A stretch of 64,000 nucleotides of DNA from Maribacter sp. 1_MG-2023 (GCF_030547005.1 NZ_JAUOPN010000004.1:225599-289598); one strand, 5' to 3'. Counted from the first letter of the stretch, positions 1 to 10,246 are shown. Numbers and translations: made by a program. Notes: a model not told the origin generated them from the sequence alone.

Positions 1-2
1 AT

Positions 3-416
3 ACAGAAATAGAATTATTAGCACATAGCGAGACTATTGCAGTAGCACTACCAGGAGCTTCCTTAGGTTTAGGATGCGACTTTACTCCCGCTCGTAAACT
101 GTTAGACGCAGGTGCAGCCCTTGCCATTGCAAGTGACCACAACCCTGGCTCTGCACCAATGGGCGATTTACTGACCCAAGCCAGTATTCTTGGAACATTT
201 CAAAAATTAACGAATGCCGAGGTCTTGGCAGGAATCACTTTTAGAGCTGCAGCAGCATTGAAACTAGAAGACAGAGGAAAATTGGAAGCGGGACTACTAG
301 CGGATTTAGCCGTTTTTCATTCAGATAATTATCAAGATATTCTGTACAATCAAGGAAATCTAAAACCGTGTATGGTTTGGAAAAATGGAGAGTTGGTTTT
401 TGATCGACATAAGTAG
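3..416 (+). CDS. hutI: Imidazolonepropionase, C-terminal part (cut by window start)
   Basis: Third step of histidine degradation: hydrolysis of 4-imidazolone-5-propionate to N-formimidoyl-glutamate in the cytoplasm. The reading frame is open from base 3, and the start lies outside the window. The visible 137 residues include the amidohydrolase metal-site region SDHNPGSAPMGDLL, with the Asp-His pair typical of HutI, and the C-terminal beta-sandwich part ending GELVFDRHK. The stop is 64 bases before hutU, on the same strand, consistent with one hut operon. Family assignment rests on this motif and on the neighbours. Confidence 0.93.
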   Translation, partial: TEIELLAHSETIAVALPGASLGLGCDFTPARKLLDAGAALAIASDHNPGSAPMGDLLTQASILGTFQKLTNAEVLAGITFRAAAALKLEDRGKLEAGLLADLAVFHSDNYQDILYNQGNLKPCMVWKNGELVFDRHK

Positions 417-480
417 TTGTTGGTTGTTGGAAAACAAACCTCTAGACCCAAAACCAAATAAATTTATTTAAAAATTAAAG

Positions 481-2481
481 ATGGATTTTAAAGCACTGAT
501 ACAGATTGGTATACCAACAGAACTTCCTCCAAAAAAGGAGCGTTCTCCAGCGGTTAGTCACGCACCAAATAGAAAGCAAATACTTTCTAAAGAAGAAAAG
601 CAATTGGCAATCAAAAATGCCTTGCGTTATTTTCCGGCGGACTTGCATGCTGTATTGGCTCCTGAATTTGCTGAAGAGTTACAGACGTATGGCAGAATCT
701 ACATGTATCGTTTTCAACCATCTTATGATATGCATGCCCGAGCTATTTCAGCATATCCGGCACAGACTAGTCATGCTGCCGCAATCATGCTCATGATTCA
801 GAATAATCTAGATCCTGCCGTAGCGCAGCATCCCCAAGAACTGATTACTTATGGTGGTAACGGTGCTGTATTCCAGAATTGGGCTCAGTATTTATTAACT
901 ATGCAATACTTGTCAGAAATGACCAAAGAGCAGACCTTACATATCTATTCTGGGCATCCCATGGGGTTATTTCCCTCATCAAAAGAAGCTCCAAGAGTTG
1001 TGGTAACTAACGGAATGATGATTCCCAATTACTCCAAACAAGACGATTGGGAAAAGTACAATGCACTTGGCGTAACACAATACGGTCAAATGACTGCGGG
1101 CTCCTATATGTACATAGGTCCGCAAGGTATTGTTCATGGTACTGCAATTACAGTAATGAACGCATTTAGAAAGGTGTTAAATACGGATGAAAATCCCAAT
1201 GGAAAAATATTCTTAACTGCGGGATTAGGCGGAATGAGCGGTGCACAACCAAAAGCTGGTAACATAGCCGGATGCATTACTATTTGCGCAGAAGTGAATG
1301 AGCTTGCGGCAAAGAAAAGACATATACAGGGTTGGGTAGACGAACTAATTGATGATTTAGATATTTTAGTAACCAGAACAAAAGAAGCAATAACTAAAAA
1401 CGAAGTAGTATCACTTGCATTCATTGGCAATGTGGTCGATGTATGGGAACGTTTTTTTAAGGAGGACATATTCATACATCTCGGTTCTGATCAAACCTCA
1501 TTACACAACCCGTGGGCAGGTGGTTATTATCCTGTTGGATTATCTTTTGAAGAGGCAAACGAAATGATGAATCAGAATCCCGAGGCATTTAAAGCGAAAG
1601 TACAAGAATCGTTACGCAGACACGCAGATGCTATTAACCAACACACCAAAAAAGGCACCTATTTCTTTGATTACGGAAATGCCTTTTTATTAGAAGCATC
1701 AAGAGCAGGTGCCGATGTTATGGCTGAGAATAAAATAGATTTTAAATATCCGTCGTACGTTCAAGACATTTTAGGCCCCATGTGTTTTGATTACGGATTT
1801 GGACCATTTCGTTGGGTATGCTCCTCTGGTAAAATAGAAGATTTAAGAAAGACCGATGCTATTGCATTACGTGTACTAGAGGAAATTAAAAAAGATGCTC
1901 CCACAGAAATTAAGCAACAACTAGCAGATAATATAAAATGGATATCTGAAGCAGAGCAAAACAAATTGGTCGTAGGATCAAAAGCAAGAATCTTATACGC
2001 AGATGCAGAAGGTAGAGCAAAAATAGCATTGGCATTTAACGACGCCATTGCTAATGGAGAGTTAAGTGCACCTATTATCTTAGGAAGAGACCACCATGAT
2101 GTAAGTGGTACAGATTCACCGTACAGAGAAACAAGCAATATTTACGACGGTAGTAAATTTACTGCAGACATGGCAATACATAATGTTATTGGTGATAGCT
2201 TTAGGGGAGCAACCTGGGTTTCTATACACAACGGTGGCGGAGTTGGCTGGGGAGAAGTCACCAATGGCGGATTCGGTATGGTGTTAGATGGATCAAAAGA
2301 TGCAGAACGAAAGCTAAAGAATATGCTCTTTTATGACGTAAACAACGGAATTGCAAGACGTAGTTGGGCGAGAAATAAAGAGGCAATGTTTGCATTACAA
2401 CGAGAAATGGAGCGAACAAAAACATTAAAAGTTACGATGCCATCTTTAGTCGAAGAAAAAATTTTAAAAGATTTATTCTAA
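481..2481 (+). CDS. hutU: Urocanate hydratase (urocanase)
   Basis: Converts urocanate to 4-imidazolone-5-propionate with a tightly bound NAD+, the second step of histidine degradation. At 666 residues it is longer than the roughly 560-residue proteobacterial enzyme; my recollection is that the longer form is usual in Bacteroidota. The glycine-rich stretch YGGNGAVFQNWAQY lies near residues 124-137, a second one (GGMSGAQPKAGN) lies further on, and the conserved Cys in GPFRWVCSSG is residue 447. The ATG at 481 directly follows an AT-rich spacer after hutI. No Shine-Dalgarno sequence is visible, which is normal for this phylum. It lies between hutI and hutG on the same strand. Confidence 0.96.
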   Translation: MDFKALIQIGIPTELPPKKERSPAVSHAPNRKQILSKEEKQLAIKNALRYFPADLHAVLAPEFAEELQTYGRIYMYRFQPSYDMHARAISAYPAQTSHAAAIMLMIQNNLDPAVAQHPQELITYGGNGAVFQNWAQYLLTMQYLSEMTKEQTLHIYSGHPMGLFPSSKEAPRVVVTNGMMIPNYSKQDDWEKYNALGVTQYGQMTAGSYMYIGPQGIVHGTAITVMNAFRKVLNTDENPNGKIFLTAGLGGMSGAQPKAGNIAGCITICAEVNELAAKKRHIQGWVDELIDDLDILVTRTKEAITKNEVVSLAFIGNVVDVWERFFKEDIFIHLGSDQTSLHNPWAGGYYPVGLSFEEANEMMNQNPEAFKAKVQESLRRHADAINQHTKKGTYFFDYGNAFLLEASRAGADVMAENKIDFKYPSYVQDILGPMCFDYGFGPFRWVCSSGKIEDLRKTDAIALRVLEEIKKDAPTEIKQQLADNIKWISEAEQNKLVVGSKARILYADAEGRAKIALAFNDAIANGELSAPIILGRDHHDVSGTDSPYRETSNIYDGSKFTADMAIHNVIGDSFRGATWVSIHNGGGVGWGEVTNGGFGMVLDGSKDAERKLKNMLFYDVNNGIARRSWARNKEAMFALQREMERTKTLKVTMPSLVEEKILKDLF

Positions 2482-2561
2482 CAATCTAAGATTAGTATTA
2501 CTTTATCGTTTAGTTTAAAGATTGTTTTTCGTCTAATAATTTTCCTGAACTTTAGAATGAT

Positions 2562-3518
2562 ATGTCAAATTACAAATTAGCGAATAAAGAAAATTGGAAA
2601 GGACGTTCTTCTAACCAGCAGCTCTATCTACACGAGAAAGTACAATTCTCAAGCATTTACGAGCCTATTACAACTTCAGACACCACAACCATTGCATTAC
2701 TAGGCTATAGCAGTGATGAGGGTGTAAAAAGAAATTTAGGGAGAGTTGGCGCAGCAATGGGTCCTGATGCTATTCGTAAGCAACTAGGGAAAATGGCTAA
2801 TCACCTTAAAGCTAACACCCAATTAGTAGATTTCGGAAATCTAGAATCTAAAGACGAAAATCTAGAAAAATTACAAGCAAATTTATCTTCTAGCGTATCC
2901 ACTTTGGTTCAAAATAAAACCATTCCTATTATATTGGGTGGCAGTCACGATCTAGCCTACGGTCATTATAACGGACTAGCAACGCATCTAAAAAGCGGCG
3001 AAAAATTAGGCATCATAAATTTTGATGCCCATTTCGATGTAAGAGCAAATACCAATGGTAATAATTCAGGTACACCTTTTTATCAAATTGCAATAGAACA
3101 AGAAGCCAAAAATGAGGAAATAAAGTATATGGCTCTGGGTATTCGTAAAGATGCGAATACCACAGAATTGTTTGACTTTGCCGAAACAAAAAAAGTAAAC
3201 TATCTACTTCAAGAACATTTCAGTATAAATTATTTAGAGCACGTGCAACTACGGCTCATTCAATTCATGGAAGATGTAGATTACATATACACCACAATAG
3301 ACCTCGACGGATTTTCTTCTGCTTTTGCGCCAGGTGTAAGTGCAGCATCGCCCATGGGTTTCTATCCAGATGTTGTTTTAGAAAGTTTGAAATTGATAAT
3401 TGAGTCGGGTAAACTACTTGGTTTAGATGTAGTAGAGTTAAATCCTAATTTCGATATAGATGACCAAACTGCAAAACTAGCTGCCTCATTGGTTCATTAC
3501 GTTATTCATAAACTATAG
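2562..3518 (+). CDS. hutG: Formimidoylglutamase (arginase/agmatinase family)
   Basis: Hydrolyses N-formimidoyl-glutamate to glutamate and formamide, finishing the hut pathway with a binuclear Mn site. The three metal-binding signatures of the ureohydrolase family are present: GGSHD (about residues 126-130), NFDAHFDVR (about 152-160) and TIDLDGF (about 243-249). The length of 318 residues is normal. It is the last gene of the visible hut run. The histidine ammonia-lyase gene (hutH) is not in the window and may lie upstream. Agmatinase or arginase would be the alternative, but the hut context decides. Confidence 0.92.
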   Translation: MSNYKLANKENWKGRSSNQQLYLHEKVQFSSIYEPITTSDTTTIALLGYSSDEGVKRNLGRVGAAMGPDAIRKQLGKMANHLKANTQLVDFGNLESKDENLEKLQANLSSSVSTLVQNKTIPIILGGSHDLAYGHYNGLATHLKSGEKLGIINFDAHFDVRANTNGNNSGTPFYQIAIEQEAKNEEIKYMALGIRKDANTTELFDFAETKKVNYLLQEHFSINYLEHVQLRLIQFMEDVDYIYTTIDLDGFSSAFAPGVSAASPMGFYPDVVLESLKLIIESGKLLGLDVVELNPNFDIDDQTAKLAASLVHYVIHKL

Positions 3519-3527
3519 GCTAAAAAC

Positions 3528-3564
3528 AAAAAAAGCCTCCCTTAATGGAAAGCCTTTCATTGGG
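3528..3564 (-). terminator. Weak terminator-like hairpin for the minus-strand gene at 3702-4055
   Basis: Read on the minus strand, an imperfect stem (CCCAATGAAA pairing with the TTCCATTaaGGG side) is followed by GGC and a run of seven T. Two further small inverted repeats lie between it and the gene: 3569-3585 (TATCGA/TCGATA) and 3597-3612 (CTCAAA/TTTGAG). None is strong alone. The gap 3519-3701 otherwise holds nothing I recognise. Confidence 0.35.
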
Positions 3565-3701
3565 TTCTATCGATTAAATTCGATAAACACAATTGCCTCA
3601 AATCTCTTTGAGACACAACACAACGCTGTAAAGGTAATAAAGCTTTTTAAATAAAAAAACGGTCTGTTCATTTCTTGTAACAACTATAGTCTTTCTGAAT
3701 A

Positions 3702-4055
3702 TTACTGATCTTCATCAGTTTTAAACATCTTATAGATATGTTGTTTCTCTTTCAGGGTAAATTGTTTCTCTTCAAACCAGTCATGAATTCTTATTTTTTC
3801 ATTTTCTATCTGGGCGTTTCTAATTGCTTTTAAAGAAACAATATGCCAATGCGACCCCTTATTTCTATTCACAGAATAGCCAACATCTTCTATAATGTAC
3901 GATTGTTTTGGTCTATTAATAAGACGTACTCCGTTTTTCAAAACCGCTAGGGTTTCGGTAAGTCGAACAACTTCAGAAAAAGAATATCTAGCGAAATCGT
4001 TAAAACCATTCTGCTCGACATTATATAATTTATCACCAATATTAAGGGTATCCAT
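3702..4055 (-). CDS. Hypothetical protein, 117 residues
   Basis: I do not recognise a named domain. The protein is soluble and charged, without a signal peptide or membrane segment. It begins MDTLNIGDKLYNVEQNGF, has a beta-rich looking N-terminal half and a basic middle (VNRNKGSHWHIVSLKAIRN), and ends in a charged helical stretch (EEKQFTLKEKQHIYKMFK). It is isolated, convergent with hutG and co-directional with the membrane-protein gene upstream of it. The coding frame is clean and the composition matches its neighbours, so it is probably a real, lineage-specific gene. Confidence 0.65.
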   Translation of the reverse strand: MDTLNIGDKLYNVEQNGFNDFARYSFSEVVRLTETLAVLKNGVRLINRPKQSYIIEDVGYSVNRNKGSHWHIVSLKAIRNAQIENEKIRIHDWFEEKQFTLKEKQHIYKMFKTDEDQ

Positions 4056-4159
4056 AGCTTCAAAAAGCTACAAATTTAAAAGGCAAAGTTTGTTAATGAA
4101 ATTTTTTGCGGGTATAGTTATTCACAAAAAAAAAGGATAAAAATATTTGCGTTCAGTTA

Positions 4160-4642
4160 TTACGCCATACCCTTCATGGTCAACAAAGTAGTTGCCCAAA
4201 CAATTAAAGAAGATAAAAATATACCAATGGTATTTGCCAAAAAGGCTTTTTTTCTTTCAATTTTAAAAAGGTAACTGGCAATACTACCTGCATAAACACC
4301 AGTGCCTGGTACTGGTAACATTACGAAAAATATGAGTCCGAAAAAACCATACTTCTTAATTTGATCACCAGAACCTGTTTTTGCTCGTCTTGCAACGAAT
4401 AATGCATTTTTTTTATAGAAATGCCACCTAAGTAAATATCTATTTACGGTATTTAAGAAAAACATCATGATAGGAAACACCATTACATTAGCTAAAAAAC
4501 AAACTATAAAAACCACATAAATATTCCCCCCCTGCAGAAGACCGTAGGGTATACCTACCTTAGCTTCTCCTAATGGGGAGATACTCCAAAGTGCTGCTAT
4601 AAGTATATCTTTTAACAATTTTGTTTTTTTAAGCGAATGCAA
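4160..4642 (-). CDS. Small multi-drug export family membrane protein (PF06695-like)
   Basis: An inner-membrane protein of 160 residues with about four hydrophobic segments. Features typical of the COG2426/PF06695 family are visible: an early SPLGEAKVGIPYGLL segment with a charged Glu-Ala-Lys in an otherwise hydrophobic stretch, and a central LPVPGTGVYAGSIAS loop with the conserved Pro-Gly-Thr-Gly. The family name is historical and real drug export is poorly supported, so the substrate is unknown. The gene stands alone on the minus strand. Confidence 0.78.
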   Translation of the reverse strand: MHSLKKTKLLKDILIAALWSISPLGEAKVGIPYGLLQGGNIYVVFIVCFLANVMVFPIMMFFLNTVNRYLLRWHFYKKNALFVARRAKTGSGDQIKKYGFFGLIFFVMLPVPGTGVYAGSIASYLFKIERKKAFLANTIGIFLSSLIVWATTLLTMKGMA

Positions 4643-4853
4643 AATTACGTTGTTCTAGAAAAATTTAGTGCCATTTAAATCATAAATGTTGCCAATTGGT
4701 CAATTATACAGGTGAATGACCATAAATTACGTAGCGTGGACTTTAAGAATATTAAGATTCCAAGATTATGCTTCAACTGCATATACCTAAGACCATAATT
4801 AATCGGTATTTTTAATAGCTTACAACAACAACTAATTTCAACGCTTATCCATC

Positions 4854-6245
4854 ATGACAAAAAAGAATTCTAGAAGGTCGTTTATAAAACGAGCTTCAAT
4901 AACCTCTGCTGCCTTAAGCACAACTCCATTTCTACTTGCAGCATCAAAAAATGAACCTCAGCTCTTAAAAAGAAATTATTCTTTTCAAAATTATAGCATA
5001 AATGACGAAATTAACATAGCCTTGATCGGCACGGGTATACAAGGTATTTATGATACCCAGACCGCATTGCAAGTAGCAGGTGTAAAACTCGTAGCCGCAT
5101 GTGATTTATACACTGGCAGGTTAGATCGCGCAAAAGAACTTTGGGGCGACTCTATTTTTGCAACAAGAGATTATCGAGAAATTTTAAATAGAAAAGATAT
5201 TGATGCCGTAATAATTGCAACTCCCGATCATTGGCACCAAACTATCACCGTAGCAGCATTAAAAGCAGGTAAACACGTGTATTGCGAAAAGCCAATGGTA
5301 CAGAATTTTAATGAAGGGCAAGAGATTATAAAGACACAAAAGAGTTCTGGTAAAATCTGCCAAATAGGTAGCCAAGGTATGGCATCGCTTGGTAATGAAA
5401 AAGCAAAAGAACTTTATGAAGATGGTGCCATTGGCGATATTGTGATGCTTGATATGTATAATGACCGTTATTCCTCTGAAGGAGCTTGGCAATATCCAAT
5501 ACCTACAGATGCCAGTTCTAAGACTGTTGATTTTGACACCTTTTTGGGGAGCGCACCAAAAGTACCTTTTGATAATAACCGATTTTTTAGATGGAGAAAC
5601 TATCAAGATTATGGTACTGGTGTTGCCGGAGATTTATTCGTACATGCGTTCTCTACCTTAAACTATGTAATAAGTTCAGACGGACCGAACAGGGCTTTAG
5701 CGACTGGCGGACTCCGTTATTGGAAAGATGGTAGAGATGTACCCGATGTTTCTATTACATTGTACGACTACCCAAAAACAGCAACCCATGCTCCTTTTAA
5801 TGCAGCTTTTCGAATTAACTTCATTGCCGGTAGTGGCGGTGGTGGCGGATTTAAATTAATTGGTACAGAAGGCGAGATGGAAATAGGTCAGAATTCGGTA
5901 ACCGTAAATCGCTCTAAATTGGGTATGGAACCTAGCGGATATTCAATGATATCATTTACTGAAGATATGCAAGCTAAAATAAGAGCAGAATACACTTCTA
6001 AAAAATTAAATACTAGAGCAAGTAGCTTAGCTACCGGTACAACTACTTGGGAGGCGCCACGTAATTATAAAGGAGCTCATTATGATCATTTCTTTAATTT
6101 CTTTACAAGTATTAGAACTAACGGAAAGGTAATACAAGATCCTAAATTCGGATTAAGAGCTGCAGGTGCGGCACTATTGGCAAATGAAAGTTATTCAAGA
6201 AAACAACCGGTAGACTGGAATCCGACCGAAATGAAATTATTATAA
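4854..6245 (+). CDS. Tat-exported Gfo/Idh/MocA family oxidoreductase
   Basis: A probable NAD(P)-dependent sugar or cyclitol oxidoreductase, predicted periplasmic. The N-terminus carries a twin-arginine signal (SRRSFIKRA followed by a hydrophobic stretch). A Rossmann fold begins with INIALIGTGIQGIYDTQ, and the family hallmark EKP is in KHVYCEKPMVQN, with the usual DHWHQ just before it. A glycine run (GSGGGGGFK) lies in the C-terminal domain. The substrate cannot be inferred. The stop codon directly abuts the stop of the convergent Lrp-type gene, with no base between them. Many Bacteroidota carry several paralogues of this class, and a second one is at 13279-14631. Confidence 0.88.
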   Translation: MTKKNSRRSFIKRASITSAALSTTPFLLAASKNEPQLLKRNYSFQNYSINDEINIALIGTGIQGIYDTQTALQVAGVKLVAACDLYTGRLDRAKELWGDSIFATRDYREILNRKDIDAVIIATPDHWHQTITVAALKAGKHVYCEKPMVQNFNEGQEIIKTQKSSGKICQIGSQGMASLGNEKAKELYEDGAIGDIVMLDMYNDRYSSEGAWQYPIPTDASSKTVDFDTFLGSAPKVPFDNNRFFRWRNYQDYGTGVAGDLFVHAFSTLNYVISSDGPNRALATGGLRYWKDGRDVPDVSITLYDYPKTATHAPFNAAFRINFIAGSGGGGGFKLIGTEGEMEIGQNSVTVNRSKLGMEPSGYSMISFTEDMQAKIRAEYTSKKLNTRASSLATGTTTWEAPRNYKGAHYDHFFNFFTSIRTNGKVIQDPKFGLRAAGAALLANESYSRKQPVDWNPTEMKLL

Positions 6246-6719
6246 TTAATCTTCTTCTACTTCTACGAATTGAATATGGCGTTCCAAATTCTCTTCTATT
6301 GAAATAAAAGATTCTATACCACGTATACCAGAGATACTCAGAATTTCATCTTGATACACTTGCTTGTAGTGAAAGCTATCTCTAGCATGCATTTTTATAA
6401 AGATGTCGTACTTACCGGTTACGTGGTGTATTTTAACCACCTCTTCAATTTCATTTAACCGCTTCATCACTTTTTTAAATAGGCTTATTTCGCTTAAAAA
6501 GATTCCTAAGAAAATAGTCATTTTCCAACCCATTTTAGCATAATCTAAACTTAAGGTCGCACCAGTAATTAAACCCATCTCTCTCATCTTACGCATTCGC
6601 ATATGCACAGTACCCGGAGAAACAATTAATTGTTTGGCTACATCTGTATAAGGAGTCTGCGCATTTTCAGCTAAAATGTTTAAAATATTAAAATCAACCT
6701 GGTCTAATTTATTCCTCAT
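6246..6719 (-). CDS. Lrp/AsnC family transcriptional regulator
   Basis: DNA-binding regulator of 157 residues. The N-terminal AsnC-type helix-turn-helix (about residues 5-60) is recognisable from LDQVDFNILNILAENAQTPY followed by VSPGTVHMRMRKM, and the C-terminal half fits the RAM ligand-binding/oligomerisation domain (VVKIHHVTGKYDIFIK). Members usually sense amino acids. It is divergent from the TonB-receptor operon across a 529-base gap. Given the aminotransferase and permease in that operon, control of nitrogen or amino-acid related uptake is a reasonable inference but unproven. Confidence 0.9.
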   Translation of the reverse strand: MRNKLDQVDFNILNILAENAQTPYTDVAKQLIVSPGTVHMRMRKMREMGLITGATLSLDYAKMGWKMTIFLGIFLSEISLFKKVMKRLNEIEEVVKIHHVTGKYDIFIKMHARDSFHYKQVYQDEILSISGIRGIESFISIEENLERHIQFVEVEED

Positions 6720-7248
6720 CTGTGCTAATGGTTTTAAATAACTTTCATCAATAAAATCTAAACTTTCATTAAACTATTGTAGGCATTTAACCCTTTTTAA
6801 CAAATTTAATTTATAGTTATGTAATTTTTCGTATTAATATGACAATAAAAAAGCCAATAATTGAAGTATTGTTTATTTTCTTCTTATCAAATTGATAAAT
6901 GCATAAAAAGCACTATTCAGGGCAATATTATCACATAAATACATTTGTAATAAAATTGATTCATAAAACTGAATTATCGAGAGATTTTTATTAAAAAACT
7001 ATCAATAATTTAAATTAACACTACACAACACACTAAATTACAAATGCTTACATTTTATTGCAATTTTCATTTTTCTTCAACAATTTATAATATTGTCTAA
7101 GTCATTTAATCACGTAATAACATGATTTTTGACTTGTAAAGTTTCCGGAACTTTTCTTTTACGCATAAGGTATTCCCCCATTAGTATTTCTGCTAACCAC
7201 AGAAACGCTTTATAGGCAGGTGTACTATTGAGCAACAACTAAACTCAC
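6720..7248. other. 529-base divergent intergenic region between the lrp-like gene and the TonB receptor gene
   Basis: Very AT-rich, with no convincing coding frame. It holds two flavobacterial -7 candidates: one for the lrp-like gene at 6801-6808 (minus strand TAAATTTG) and one plus-strand TACATTTG at 6940-6947, about 300 bases before the receptor. Neither has a TTG at the right -33 spacing. Close to the receptor there is a C-rich ATTCCCCCATTAG at 7172-7184. An Lrp-type regulator could bind here, but I cannot define its sites by eye. Confidence 0.5.
6801..6808 (-). promoter_or_regulatory. Candidate -7 element for the lrp-like gene
   Basis: The minus-strand sequence TAAATTTG matches the Bacteroidota consensus TAnnTTTG and would give a leader of roughly 75 bases before the start codon at 6719. 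No TTG is seen at the expected -33 distance, so the call is tentative. Confidence 0.33.
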
Positions 7249-10218
7249 ATGATTATGAAGAAAATTCTAACATTATCCTTCTTGTTACTATGTACTCTAT
7301 TCGTAGCACAAGCACAGGAAATTACAATTAACGGTAAAGTATCAGATGCTCAAGGCCCATTGCCCGGTGTTAACGTTTTGGTCAAAGGAACGACAAAAGG
7401 TGTCATCACAGATTTTGATGGTCTGTATTCCATTACCGCAGATAGAGACGCCATTTTAGTATACTCCTTTATAGGGTATGCCAAATTAGAAATACCGGTA
7501 AATAGTAAAACAACGATTAATGCTATTCTTGAAGAATCTGCACAACAATTGACAGAAACTGTAGTAGTAGGTTCAAGAGGACAAGCAAGAACAAAATTAC
7601 AGACCGCATCTCCTGTAGATGTTATAAGCGTAAGTAAAGAGGCCATTAACATGCCACAATTGGATGTTGGTCAATTACTTGTTGCTTCTGCACCATCGTT
7701 TACGGCTGTTAGATCTCAGGGGGGCGACCTAAGTGCTTCGGTTACACCTCCTTCTTTAAGAGGCTTGGGTCCCAATCAATTATTGGTTCTAGTAAATGGT
7801 AAAAGACGACATAGTGGAGCACAATTAATAAGTTCGGCAACAGGTGGATCTGCAAATTCAGTTGATATGGATTTCATTTCCTTAGATGCTATAGACCGTG
7901 TGGAAGTTTTACGGGATGGTGCCTCAGCACAATATGGTTCTGACGCTATTGCAGGGGTAATCAATATAGTTACCAGAAAAGGTACTGACAAATTCACAGC
8001 AAACTACACTGCCGGTTTTTATACCAATTCCAATCCAGATATCAGTGATTCCAATATTAGTGAATCTGACCAAGATTTGCTTAACGATACGGACGGAGCA
8101 GATGGTATAACACATCAACTTGGAATCAATTATGGAACCTCTTTTGAAAACGGAGGATATCTTAACGTTGCAGGAACCTATCGTCAAAATGAAGCAGCTA
8201 TTCGTCCAAATATTAGTGGTGCTACTCCTTATGGAGACTCTTATCTAAATAATGAACGAACAGATGCACAGGGTAACCCTATAATAACCAATCCTGAATT
8301 ATTGGCCGCACAAACAGCTGGAGATGCTGCACTTGCCGCAGAATTACAGACAGATGCAGGACTACTTGCTGCACGTGGCCTTACCGCGAGAGACATATCA
8401 ACCTTTGCAGGTTTATCTCCAAGTGTATTGGGCGTAGTTTCTTATGATCTAGAAATACCACTTTCTGAAACGTCTGAAAGCAGCTTTTATTCCTTTGGTG
8501 ATTTTGGGTATAAATCCGGTCAACTATTTGGATGCTTTTATCGAAGATCAGCCCAAACCGATCGTTTCAATTATGACCTGTATCCCAACGGTTTCAGACC
8601 ACAAATGACAAATGATCAAACCAATTTGGCTTTTACGGGTGGTATTAAAGGAAAAGTAGGTGAATGGGACTTTGATTTTAGCAATACCTTTGGTACCAAT
8701 ACTCAAAGACTTGGACAATTTAATACGTTTAACGCCAGTTTACAATCCGCTTCACCAACAGAAATTGATTTGGGTACGCACAAATTTACACAGAACACAA
8801 CCAACTTTGACCTTTCTAGATACTATCCAGATTTTTTATCTGGCCTTAACATAGCTATTGGAGGAGAATTTAGAATTGAGAACTATATTATAGAAAGAGG
8901 ACAGGAAGAAAGTTACGCTGCAGGCGATGCAGGTGTTATTACCGCAACAGAAGACAATCAACAACTTATTGGACCAGATGGTTTTCCTTTAGAAGGTTTG
9001 GACGGCAGTCCAATTGTTGATGCTAATGGAGATGCCCTTGTACTACCCTATGGCGGTGTTAGCTCCTATCCTGTACTACAATACAGTCCAAATTGTCAAT
9101 GTTTTAGAGGTTTTGCACCTGAGAACGAGGCAAATGAGTTTCGTTCGGTTACAGGACTTTATCTAGACCTGGAATTAGATGTTACAGACAAATGGTTTGT
9201 AAGTGGTGCGTTACGTACAGAACAATACTCAGATTTTGGCGGGGTTTTTACCGGAAAATTTGCTACTCGTTATTCTATTACAGATAATTTATCAGTTAGA
9301 GGATCAATCAGTAATGGCTTTAGAGCACCATCATTACAAGAATTGAATTACTCACATACGTTTACCTTTTTTGTTGATCTAGAACCGTTTGACGGAACAC
9401 TCTACCCAAATAGCAGTCAGGTCGCAAAAACTATTGGTATTCAACAATTACAGGAAGAAAGATCTACCAACATTGGTTTAGGAATTACCGCAAAACTTTT
9501 CAATAAGTTAGACCTTAGTATTGATGCCTTTCAAATCGATATTAAAGACCGCTTGTTCAGTACTGGTAACTTCAGCGCAGATGACGCCCCAGTTATAGAA
9601 CCACTTATAGGTGCTGGTTTGGCTAGTTTTAGAATCAACGGTGGTGATATCAGCACAAAAGGTATAGAAATAGTAGCTAACTATAGTGAGAGAGTTGGTG
9701 AAGGGATGTTGAATCTAAACGTATCCGGATTACTATCAGACAGAACCTTTGAAGGTGCAAACGTTCCTGACTTGAATACGGATTTGACCGATCAAGAACT
9801 TGAAGACCTTTATATTGACCGTGCCGTAATAGGTGCCTATGAGCAAGGTGTTCCAAATACACAATTTATTGCTTCTGCAACCTATAGCATAGGAAAATGG
9901 TCTGGAATGCTAAGAGGTAATTATTTTGGGGAAATCGCCAGATTAGATGACGGAATTGGCACCTTGACCGATGCTAACTTTCCAAATGTTGGAGAACAAG
10001 GTTATTCCGATCAAACATTTTCGGCTCAGGTTACCTCTGATTTAGGGATTACATATAAGGCTTCTGAGAATTTGGCCTTTACCCTAACCGGACAAAATAT
10101 TTTCAATAACTATCCCGATTTATATCGATCAGAAGAAAGAGGTTTTTACCTATACGGTAATGCGCAACAAGGATCTCTAGGGGCTTTTTATTCAGTAAGG
10201 GCTACACTAAGCTTCTAA
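7249..10218 (+). CDS. TonB-dependent receptor with carboxypeptidase-like regulatory domain
   Basis: Outer-membrane active transporter of 989 residues. A signal peptide ends at VAQAQ. A carboxypeptidase-D-regulatory-like domain (GKVSDAQGPLPGVNVLVKGT, about residues 27-105) is followed by a plug domain (about 115-245) with VEVLRDGASAQYGSDAIAG and GVINIVTRKG, and then a 22-strand-type barrel ending in the aromatic terminal strand YSVRATLSF. An in-frame ATG two codons later (7255) is an equally likely start. No SusD partner follows. Instead there is a lipoprotein, a Tat-exported aminotransferase and a permease, so this is not a standard polysaccharide-utilisation pair. The substrate is unknown; a nitrogen-containing compound is suggested only by the neighbours. 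Confidence 0.94.
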   Translation: MIMKKILTLSFLLLCTLFVAQAQEITINGKVSDAQGPLPGVNVLVKGTTKGVITDFDGLYSITADRDAILVYSFIGYAKLEIPVNSKTTINAILEESAQQLTETVVVGSRGQARTKLQTASPVDVISVSKEAINMPQLDVGQLLVASAPSFTAVRSQGGDLSASVTPPSLRGLGPNQLLVLVNGKRRHSGAQLISSATGGSANSVDMDFISLDAIDRVEVLRDGASAQYGSDAIAGVINIVTRKGTDKFTANYTAGFYTNSNPDISDSNISESDQDLLNDTDGADGITHQLGINYGTSFENGGYLNVAGTYRQNEAAIRPNISGATPYGDSYLNNERTDAQGNPIITNPELLAAQTAGDAALAAELQTDAGLLAARGLTARDISTFAGLSPSVLGVVSYDLEIPLSETSESSFYSFGDFGYKSGQLFGCFYRRSAQTDRFNYDLYPNGFRPQMTNDQTNLAFTGGIKGKVGEWDFDFSNTFGTNTQRLGQFNTFNASLQSASPTEIDLGTHKFTQNTTNFDLSRYYPDFLSGLNIAIGGEFRIENYIIERGQEESYAAGDAGVITATEDNQQLIGPDGFPLEGLDGSPIVDANGDALVLPYGGVSSYPVLQYSPNCQCFRGFAPENEANEFRSVTGLYLDLELDVTDKWFVSGALRTEQYSDFGGVFTGKFATRYSITDNLSVRGSISNGFRAPSLQELNYSHTFTFFVDLEPFDGTLYPNSSQVAKTIGIQQLQEERSTNIGLGITAKLFNKLDLSIDAFQIDIKDRLFSTGNFSADDAPVIEPLIGAGLASFRINGGDISTKGIEIVANYSERVGEGMLNLNVSGLLSDRTFEGANVPDLNTDLTDQELEDLYIDRAVIGAYEQGVPNTQFIASATYSIGKWSGMLRGNYFGEIARLDDGIGTLTDANFPNVGEQGYSDQTFSAQVTSDLGITYKASENLAFTLTGQNIFNNYPDLYRSEERGFYLYGNAQQGSLGAFYSVRATLSF

Positions 10219-10246
10219 TTGATATTTAATATTAAAAATTAAGAAA